Source: CAZRNB01 sp964601355
Lineage (GTDB): Bacteria > Planctomycetota > Phycisphaerae > Sedimentisphaerales > Anaerobacaceae
NCBI GenBank assembly: GCA_964601355.1
Contig: CAZRNB010000024.1
Location: 1 to 28,969 of the forward strand
Direction of reading: 5' to 3'
DNA: 28,969 nucleotides
Below are positions 23,462-28,969 of this stretch, one piece after another. A program made the translations under genes and the position numbers. Under the pieces are notes generated by a model. That model ran no database searches. It was not told the DNA's origin and saw only the letters and a program-made list of their open reading frames with translations. Position 1 is the stretch's first letter. The number at the start of each line of letters is the position of its first letter.

Positions 23462-24355
23462 ATGCGATTTGTGCAAATAATGCGGCCTTTGCACTGGACC
23501 AAAAATATATTTGTATTTGCGGCCCTTATATTTGGGAAAAAACTGATCGGGCCGCCCAATGAAGTTTTTGAGGCCGTTGGTAATGCCGTTGGTGGTTTCT
23601 TCTGCTTTTCGCTGGCTGCATCTGCAATATATATTTTTAATGATATAATCGATCGAGATACAGACAGATTACACCCCGAAAAATGCAAAAAGCCCATCGC
23701 CGCAGGCAGCATCGGTGTTGGTTCTGCCCTCATAATATCCGCCCTCTGTGCCGTGGTAGCCATCGGAGTTAGTTTCATACTCGCCCGTAACTTTACCTTT
23801 GTCATCCTAGCATATATTATACTCATGATTTTTTATTCGCTTTCTCTCAAGAAAATGATGATTCTTGATTGTGTGGTAATATCAATCGGCTTTTGCCTTC
23901 GGGCTATTGCCGGGGCGGTAGTGGTGGGAGTTTTTGTTTCCCCCTGGCTGATTATCTGCACCTTTGCTTTGTGCCTGTTTTTGGCATTTGGCAAACGACG
24001 CAGTGAAATAGCCCTGCTTCGCGAAGACAGCGAGGCGTTTCGCAAGACCCTGGCCGGCTATACGCCGGAGCTGCTGTCACACATGCTCGACGTTACCAGC
24101 GGCTTGGCCGTGATATGCTTTCTGCTTTACGCGATGGATGAAAGGACGCTGCATATTTTCGGCACTAATCATCTTGTATATACTACGCCGCTGGTTTTAT
24201 ATTGCATATTTCGATTCAGCGCTCTAATCCAGCAGGGCAGGTTCTCAGGCATAGTTGAGCTGATATTGCACGATCTGCCGCTTCAAATCGGCTTTGTACT
24301 TTGGGTAATATCTTGTATCGGAATCATCTATGCGGATAAACTTCGTTTGGGATAA
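23462..24355 (+). CDS. UbiA-family phosphoribosyl/prenyltransferase (DPPR synthase-like)
   Basis: 297 codons; GGAAAGG precedes ATG 23462. It has about eight hydrophobic segments. RPLHWTKNIFVFAALIF (8-24), and N60-D61-x-x-D64-x-x-x-D68-R followed by HPEKCKKPIAAG (71-82), are the metal-binding and substrate signatures of decaprenyl-phosphate phosphoribosyltransferase within the UbiA superfamily. Those enzymes move phosphoribose from PRPP to a polyprenyl phosphate, the first step toward a polyprenyl-phospho-arabinose or related donor. Mycobacteria use it for cell-wall arabinan; in other bacteria the product is less clear. The following FlaA1/CapD-like gene supports a role in surface polysaccharide synthesis. 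The DprE1/DprE2 partners are not in the window. Confidence 0.85.
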   Translation: MRFVQIMRPLHWTKNIFVFAALIFGKKLIGPPNEVFEAVGNAVGGFFCFSLAASAIYIFNDIIDRDTDRLHPEKCKKPIAAGSIGVGSALIISALCAVVAIGVSFILARNFTFVILAYIILMIFYSLSLKKMMILDCVVISIGFCLRAIAGAVVVGVFVSPWLIICTFALCLFLAFGKRRSEIALLREDSEAFRKTLAGYTPELLSHMLDVTSGLAVICFLLYAMDERTLHIFGTNHLVYTTPLVLYCIFRFSALIQQGRFSGIVELILHDLPLQIGFVLWVISCIGIIYADKLRLG

Positions 24356-24359
24356 TCCC

Positions 24360-24389
24360 TTGACAGCCATGTTAACCTTTTGATATTTA
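24360..24389 (+). promoter_or_regulatory. Candidate sigma-70 promoter before the CapD-like gene
   Basis: Perfect -35 TTGACA (24360-24365). The -10 is either GATATT (24382-24387, 16-bp spacer) or TATTTA (24384-24389, 18-bp spacer). It sits in the 70-bp gap, so the CapD-like gene may have its own start in addition to read-through. Confidence 0.45.
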
Positions 24390-24425
24390 GTCTTTAGAAA
24401 TTCTAAGGCCGGATTAAAACGGTGC

Positions 24426-26420
24426 ATGGAAAATATGCCTGAGTCAATCATAGACAAGCAGCTAAAAAGAAACGATCAAAATCCGTTGGAGATTCCTGCA
24501 TCTCGTCCTACTATGCTGCTTACGTTTCGTAAGCCGCTGATAATCCTCGCTCATTTAATTGCCTTTGCCGTCTCTTTATTGCTTTCTTTCCTGGTAACAA
24601 ACGAGATGAGGTTCAAACAAAGCTGGCTCGTGGAGCTATATCCGAGTCTGCTTGTTTTTTTCCTCATTTTCAAGCTGTCGATTTTCGGGCTTTTCAGACA
24701 ATACCGCGGATGGTGGCGTTACGTGGGCATTTCTGATCTGTTTGGAATACTACGCGCATCGGTATTCAGCACTTTATGTATAGTGGCTGTATGGTTTTTC
24801 ATAAGCTGCCTTAATCCCGTTCGCCTGTACCTGCCGGTCGGTCTGGAAAAAGTCGCCGAAAGTGTATGCATGACTGATATGCTCACAACGGTATTAATAC
24901 TCGGCGGATTACGCATGATAATTCGGCTGTACTATGAGGAGTTTCGCACCAGAGAAAGCGGCCGGCTGAAGCGTTTTCTTATCGTCGGCGCAGGCAACGC
25001 CGGCGAAGCGCTGCTGCGTGAAATTCACCGTATGCCCATCGTCGAATATGAGGTTATCGGCTTCATCGATGACGATCCCATCAAGCAGGGCACCAGCATT
25101 CACGGAATATCGGTTCTCGGAACGGTTGAAGAGCTACCCAAAATCTGTATCGACCGCAATATTGAGGAAATTGCCATTGCTATTCCGTCGGCAACACATC
25201 ATCAGTTAAGGCGGGTTATTCAGGTATGCGAAGGCACCAAAATCCGGTTCCGAACCGTGCCGGCAATTATCGACATCGCAACCGGCAAGTTCCGCGTTTC
25301 ACAGATTCGCGACGTCAACATCAACGATTTGCTCGGCAGAGAGACCGTCCAGCTTGATTTAGATTTAATAGAAGCTTTTGCAAAAGACAAAATCATCCTC
25401 GTCACCGGAGCCGGCGGCTCTATCGGCTCGGAAATGTGCAGGCAGCTATGCAAGTTTAAGCCAAGACTGCTTTTGCTCGTTGAGCAGGCAGAAAATCCTC
25501 TTTTTTATATAGAAAAAGAGCTGCACAAGCAATTCCCCCAGGTCCGCCTAGAGACAATAATCTGCAATATCACCGATAAACGGCGTGTGGAGGAAATTTT
25601 CGAGCAGTATCAGCCGCAGGTTGTTATTCACGCCGCCGCTCACAAGCACGTCCCTTTAATGGAGCTAAATCCCTGCGAAGCCGTCAAAAATAACGTTGGA
25701 GGCACAAAAACCGTTGCAGACGCCGCAGACAAATATGGCGTCACAAATTTCGTAATGATAAGCACCGATAAGGCCGTCAATCCAACCAGCATAATGGGCT
25801 CATCGAAGCGAATTGCAGAGATATATATACAGGATTTGAGCCGGACAAGTAATACTCATTTTGTCACGGTGCGTTTCGGCAACGTGCTCAACTCCGACGG
25901 CTCGGTTGTGCCGATCTTCAAAAAGCAGATAGCCGAAGGCGGCCCGGTAACCGTGACGCATCCGGATATGAAGCGATATTTTATGACTATTCCTGAGGCC
26001 AGCCAGCTCGTCCTTCAGGCGGCGACGATGGGGGTAGGCGGAGAAATCTTTGTGCTCGATATGGGTGAGCCGGTAAAAGTGATAGACTTGGCCAAAGAGC
26101 TTATTACCCTAAGCGGCTTCAGACCCGGCGAAGATATTGAAATAGTCTTTACAGGCCTGCGGCCGGGCGAAAAACTCTTTGAAGAGCTGCGGATAGAAGG
26201 CGAAGATATGCAGCACACACGGCATCCCAAAATCAGTATATGGAAGAACGTCCCAATGGACAGAGACAAGCTCCGCATCGGCATAAATGAGCTGATGGAT
26301 ATAGCTAAAAATCAAAACAATCACGAAACAATTCAAAAAATCAAAGAGCTTGTCCCTGAATACACCGGCAGTACCAATAATGTGAACCAAACACAGTTTG
26401 CAGCCGTTTCATGCTCGTAA
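24426..26420 (+). CDS. Membrane nucleotide-sugar 4,6-dehydratase/epimerase (FlaA1/CapD/PglF type)
   Basis: 664 codons; ATG 24426, with 24435 as an alternative. Four membrane spans (~38-58, 72-90, 110-130, 150-168) precede a first Rossmann-like domain, FLIVGAGNAGEALLREI (184-200). The catalytic short-chain dehydrogenase domain follows: VTGAGGSIGSEM (326-337), HAAAHKHVPLME (402-413), ISTDKAVNPTSIMGSSKRIAE (445-465) and RFGNVLNSDGSVVPIF. Met457 in place of the usual catalytic Tyr, with Lys461, marks the long-chain dehydratases such as PglF and WbpM, which convert UDP-GlcNAc to the 4-keto-6-deoxy sugar. Length and layout are normal for the family. The product would feed O-antigen, capsule or glycoprotein synthesis. 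Probably in one transcription unit with the UbiA-family gene. Confidence 0.93.
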   Translation: MENMPESIIDKQLKRNDQNPLEIPASRPTMLLTFRKPLIILAHLIAFAVSLLLSFLVTNEMRFKQSWLVELYPSLLVFFLIFKLSIFGLFRQYRGWWRYVGISDLFGILRASVFSTLCIVAVWFFISCLNPVRLYLPVGLEKVAESVCMTDMLTTVLILGGLRMIIRLYYEEFRTRESGRLKRFLIVGAGNAGEALLREIHRMPIVEYEVIGFIDDDPIKQGTSIHGISVLGTVEELPKICIDRNIEEIAIAIPSATHHQLRRVIQVCEGTKIRFRTVPAIIDIATGKFRVSQIRDVNINDLLGRETVQLDLDLIEAFAKDKIILVTGAGGSIGSEMCRQLCKFKPRLLLLVEQAENPLFYIEKELHKQFPQVRLETIICNITDKRRVEEIFEQYQPQVVIHAAAHKHVPLMELNPCEAVKNNVGGTKTVADAADKYGVTNFVMISTDKAVNPTSIMGSSKRIAEIYIQDLSRTSNTHFVTVRFGNVLNSDGSVVPIFKKQIAEGGPVTVTHPDMKRYFMTIPEASQLVLQAATMGVGGEIFVLDMGEPVKVIDLAKELITLSGFRPGEDIEIVFTGLRPGEKLFEELRIEGEDMQHTRHPKISIWKNVPMDRDKLRIGINELMDIAKNQNNHETIQKIKELVPEYTGSTNNVNQTQFAAVSCS

Positions 26421-26607
26421 TTTATGATCTTTAAATCATCAATATGGAGCCCCACGAGCAAAACCGGTTTCAATATTCCTGCCAACCGAAAACACAGCCG
26501 CCTTTTGTGGGGTGATTGTCGAGGGTAAAGAAATCAGTCACGCTAATCTTATCGTCTCAGTTTTTTCCGCGACGTCCCTATTTACACGATGAAGCTAAAG
26601 AATCAAA

Positions 26608-26638
26608 TTTCACTACCTGTCAATACCACCTAGTGAAA
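26608..26638. repeat. TTTCACTA/TAGTGAAA hairpin repeat, copy 1
   Basis: Perfect 8-bp arms (26608-26615 and 26631-26638) around a loop containing CAATACCACC. The direct-repeat partner is exactly 80 bp downstream. Confidence 0.8.
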
Positions 26639-26690
26639 CGAAAATATAATATTATTTGATTCAACACTCTTTTTTATGTTTTTAGAATTG

Positions 26691-26718
26691 CACTATATGG
26701 CAATACCATCTAGTGAAA
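26691..26718. repeat. CACTA/TAGTG hairpin repeat, copy 2
   Basis: 24 of 28 bases match 26611-26638. Here CACTA-T-ATGG pairs with CCAT-C-TAGTG around the loop CAATA, so the stem is longer than in copy 1 while the loop is conserved. Confidence 0.8.
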
Positions 26719-26788
26719 AAAAACATTGCCTGTTTTTTTAATCCATTAACCCTATCCACTATACGCTGTACGCTGTATGCCGTCTTTT

Positions 26789-26956
26789 CTATTTCCATCT
26801 AAGCTGATTGAGTTCTTCTTCGGTGCGGATGAACTTCACAGTGCCGTCGTTGAGAAGGACGCAGCCGCCGCGAGGGTCGCGGTTGTTCCTTGGAGATAGA
26901 ACTTTGCTTAAATAACCGCCATACAATGTTGTCACCAAATTTTTAGGTATCAATAG
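26789..26956 (-). pseudogene. Remnant of a prepilin-type (H-X9-DG) protein C-terminus
   Basis: Minus-strand translation reads NNRDPRGGCVLLNDGTVKF, then IRTEEELNQLRWK and a stop (26791-26789). GxCVLLNDGTVKFI resembles the C-terminal G-x-NVLFxDGHVxFV signature of the abundant planctomycete/verrucomicrobial pseudopilin-like proteins. A stop at 26959-26957 closes the frame upstream and no N-terminal methylation motif is present, so only the tail survives. Confidence 0.6.
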
Positions 26957-27125
26957 TTAATATTTAAGATGTGACCCCAATTCTCCCAATTCTCAATTCT
27001 TCTCTAACTATATATCTGTTTGTTCCTTAGAGAATACGCCTTCCCGCATACAATTGTTAAAATTTGTTTATAAATTTTGATGAATATATTATTGACTTTA
27101 GAGCATTCTTCATAGCAAAAAAGGT

Positions 27126-27154
27126 TTGCATTTACCCAGCAGCTAAGGTATAAT
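27126..27154 (+). promoter_or_regulatory. Sigma-70-type promoter for the HTH-membrane gene
   Basis: TTGCAT (27126-27131), 17-bp spacer, perfect TATAAT (27149-27154). The expected start near 27161 gives a ~105-nt leader containing a small CCTG(AAAAAG)CAGG hairpin (27201-27214). Confidence 0.6.
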
Positions 27155-27265
27155 CTCAGTATTATAGTAGTATTACAATCATAAAGACGGATTTTAGCAG
27201 CCTGAAAAAGCAGGTTATTTTCATACTTGTCTCGAGCCGGGTCGAGAGATAGGAGAAGAGCGATT

Positions 27266-28420
27266 ATGGCGGGTATGTTCTTTTCACTGAAGGAGGCGGC
27301 TGCGAAGCTCAACAAAACAGAGCAGGAGGTAAAAGATCTGGCCAAGCAGGGCAAGCTGCGTGAGTTTCGTGACGGCCCCAATTTGTTATTCAAGATCGAT
27401 GAAGTAGAAGCCTTGATGGACGAAACACGTGTAATGGCATATAAAGAAGAACCCGAAGAGCCATCGGAAACGCCGGAAACTGAAATGACATTCGAGCCGG
27501 AAGAGGTTAATGTATCAGAGCAGCAAATTGAGGCCGAAGAGCAAACGGAAGAAGAAGCAGAGGAAGAATCAGCAGCAGAAGAGGAGATTTTATTGGCGCC
27601 GGAAACAGGCTCTGCACCTGCGGCTGAAGAAAGTGATTTGACCGGCGGTGACACCGCTCTAACCGGCGAAGGAGTCAGCATACTCGGCGAAACGGACCAT
27701 GATTATCAATTAACCGACGACACTATGGCCGAGACAACAATCGCGCCAGGTACTGGCGGCACAGAAGGTATGGGCGGCACAACGGGCGAGGCTTCGCTGG
27801 AAGAGCTCGAAGAAGATGTAAGCCTTGATTCCTTAGGCAGCGGCTCAGGCCTATTGGACCTTTCGCTCCAGGCTGATGACACGTCATTAGGCGGTATTCT
27901 CGACGAAATCTACACCGCTGAGGGCGGCGAGGAAGGACAGGAACCAGCCGAGCACGCAGCGCCTGCAGCAGAGGTGGATATAACCCCTGAGGGGGAATCT
28001 GCCGCAAGTGAAATACCGGAAGAGGAGCTAATCACACCTGCCATGAGCGCAGCTCGAGAGGCTCCAATAATGGCACAATCATATATCGAGGCGCCGCCGG
28101 ACGCCTTGTGCGATTCGCTGGGTATTATGCTGTTCCTGCCTTTGCTGGCTCTTATCTATGCGGGAATAGTAACCATCGCCGCGCTCAAGGGCGTGATGCC
28201 CTCGATTCTTGAAAAGATAAAAACGCCTTATACAGGCATGTACCTTATGGCCGGCTTTTTATTAACGGCACTTCTGGCTTTCGGCGCCAGTTTTATGCTA
28301 ACCGGCGGCCTCGGCACAGCCGGCACTAAGGAAAAAAAGCTGATAAAAGAGAAAAAGCCGAAGAAAGAGAAAAAGGCCAAAAAAGGCAAAAAGGCCCCTC
28401 CGCAGGAATCCGCGGAATAA
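27266..28420 (+). CDS. Membrane protein with N-terminal excisionase-like HTH and acidic linker
   Basis: 384 codons from ATG 27266, placed 10 nt after AGGAG (27251-27255); an upstream TTG at 27227 would add 13 basic residues and lacks a ribosome site. Residues 4-52 (FFSLKEAAAKLNKTEQEVKDLAKQ, then LREFRDGPNLLFKIDEVEAL) fit the MerR/excisionase-type helix-turn-helix (HTH_17). A ~230-residue Glu/Asp/Ala/Gly/Thr-rich disordered linker follows, then two membrane spans (~285-307 and 323-346) and a Lys-rich tail (KEKKPKKEKKAKKGKK). The charge split between acidic linker and basic tail is striking. The role is unknown; a membrane-tethered DNA- or protein-binding factor is possible. It lies upstream of gyrA, 340 bp apart. 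Confidence 0.82.
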   Translation: MAGMFFSLKEAAAKLNKTEQEVKDLAKQGKLREFRDGPNLLFKIDEVEALMDETRVMAYKEEPEEPSETPETEMTFEPEEVNVSEQQIEAEEQTEEEAEEESAAEEEILLAPETGSAPAAEESDLTGGDTALTGEGVSILGETDHDYQLTDDTMAETTIAPGTGGTEGMGGTTGEASLEELEEDVSLDSLGSGSGLLDLSLQADDTSLGGILDEIYTAEGGEEGQEPAEHAAPAAEVDITPEGESAASEIPEEELITPAMSAAREAPIMAQSYIEAPPDALCDSLGIMLFLPLLALIYAGIVTIAALKGVMPSILEKIKTPYTGMYLMAGFLLTALLAFGASFMLTGGLGTAGTKEKKLIKEKKPKKEKKAKKGKKAPPQESAE

Positions 28421-28760
28421 TATCCGAATAAACAATCAATCGTCTGTTGTTAACTGGTAGGACGGTGTTCTGCTGCGCAACCATCCCGCCAAGTCAAATC
28501 AAACACACTCATAACGTAGAGTCACCTCGCCTCAATTTTAGGCTCGTGAATGCAGAGTTGACACCTAATTGCCCGTTATTAACCAAAATCGGTTGTTATT
28601 CTTGACTTTTCGTCCGGCAGCAGGTAATCTGCTCAATCAGTATAAAGGTGTACCAGGGTATCAGGTAGCGGGCATCAGGATATCGGGATATCAGGTAGTT
28701 TGATGAAAGCCGAAAATAACTTCTCCTGATGTTCTGATATCCAATAACGAGATACGAGAT
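28421..28760. other. Leader region of gyrA
   Basis: No gene seen. Downstream of the promoter, a stretch from about 28656 to 28732 repeats ATCAGG/ATATC words (TATCAGGTAG twice, CATCAGGATATCGGG), and a complementary CTGATGTTCTGATATCC lies at 28726-28742, so the transcript could fold into a long imperfect hairpin just before gyrA. Confidence 0.55.
28602..28630 (+). promoter_or_regulatory. Candidate sigma-70 promoter for gyrA
   Basis: TTGACT (28602-28607), 17-bp spacer, TAATCT (28625-28630), giving a leader of roughly 125 nt before the gyrA start. Confidence 0.5.
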
Positions 28761-28969
28761 ATGGCAAAAGATGAGAAATCTCAGGAGCGCTTCGAGGACA
28801 TGCGGATTCTTGACGAGCTCAAGAATTCATACCTCAACTACGCAATGAGCGTGATTATTTCACGCGCCCTGCCGGATGTACGTGACGGCTTAAAGCCGTC
28901 GCAACGCCGAATACTGGTTGCTATGCACGATTTGAATCTCGGACCACGCAGCACTCACCGCAAGTGCGC
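28761..28969 (+). CDS. gyrA: DNA gyrase subunit A (5' part, cut by the window end)
   Basis: Open from ATG 28761 to the edge (69 codons). The residues after the variable start, ELKNSYLNYAMSVIISRALP and DVRDGLKPSQRRILVAMHDL, are the universal N-terminus of type IIA topoisomerase A subunits. The catalytic Tyr and the GyrA-box lie outside the window, so ParC/GrlA cannot be strictly excluded, but GyrA is the usual single copy in this kind of genome. GyrA with GyrB introduces negative supercoils using ATP. No clear ribosome site precedes the ATG (GAGATACGAGAT). Confidence 0.9.
   Translation, partial: MAKDEKSQERFEDMRILDELKNSYLNYAMSVIISRALPDVRDGLKPSQRRILVAMHDLNLGPRSTHRKC

Larger units (their letters stand above)
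26421..27265. other. Gap with hairpin repeats, a pseudopilin remnant and a promoter
   Basis: About 845 bp without an intact gene. It contains two hairpin repeats 80 bp apart, a minus-strand gene remnant (26789-26956), and the promoter and leader of the HTH-membrane gene. CCCCAC (26445-26450) and GTGGGG (26506-26511) could pair at long range, but the loop is too long for a credible terminator. Confidence 0.7.

Noticed and set aside
26611..26718. Two spaced repeats as a mini CRISPR
   Set aside because: Only two imperfect 28-bp copies with a 52-bp gap, and no cas genes nearby.
27004..27681. 225-codon minus-strand frame, Ser-rich
   Set aside because: It is the antisense of the acidic Glu/Ala repeat region of the HTH-membrane gene; the Ser run is the complement of GAA/GCA codons.
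1..28969. tRNA, rRNA or transposase genes
   Set aside because: None could be recognised on either strand; the repeats seen are non-coding and no transposase or integrase frame is present.

Overview
The window looks like bacterial chromosome, most likely from a member of the Planctomycetota (Phycisphaerae/Sedimentisphaerales type). This rests on inference: a lone rsmH outside any cell-division cluster, a remnant of an H-X9-DG-type pseudopilin, a membrane coiled-coil protein with a BRCT-like end, a membrane-tethered helix-turn-helix protein, and intergenic DNA crowded with small palindromic elements. No marker gene settles the taxonomy. No tRNA, rRNA, CRISPR array or transposase was seen.

Region 1 (1-1013, minus) is a NodT/OprM-type outer-membrane efflux protein cut by the window edge; its N-terminus lacks a recognisable export signal. 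Region 2 (1075-10225, plus) is a five-gene glycoside hydrolase run: GH3 beta-xylosidase-like, GH51 arabinofuranosidase, GH62 arabinofuranosidase, GH29 fucosidase lipoprotein and GH43-CBM6. All are predicted to be exported. Together they would strip arabinose, xylose and fucose from an arabinoxylan-like plant polymer. The GH3 gene is a chimera whose first ~90 codons duplicate the start of the GH51 gene beside it.

Region 3 (10226-11882) has no intact gene. It holds inverted repeats, a perfect 34-bp palindrome and degenerate C-termini of a restriction-modification protein. Region 4 holds nnrE (plus) converging on a membrane coiled-coil/BRCT-like protein (minus).

Region 5 (14892-22146) is an AT-richer accessory block interrupted by rsmH. 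It contains an FRG-domain protein; an AlbA_2 (Schlafen-type) protein flanked by copies of a GGGGACA motif; a tightly overlapping three-gene operon of a membrane-anchored guanylate-kinase/PhnN-like kinase, a VUT/YhhQ-type precursor transporter and a phosphoribosyltransferase; then rsmH; then a nuclease-like DUF5655 protein. The three-gene operon is the best candidate for an undescribed system: import of a base (possibly a 7-deazaguanine), its phosphoribosylation, and a kinase that either supplies PRPP or phosphorylates the product.

Region 6 (22493-28969) holds a HAD phosphatase with a repeat element inserted in frame, a UbiA-family DPPR synthase-like enzyme, a FlaA1/CapD-type sugar-nucleotide dehydratase, a repeat-bearing gap with a pseudopilin remnant, an HTH-acidic-membrane protein and the start of gyrA. 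Palindromic elements recur throughout, including inside two reading frames (nnrE and the HAD gene).
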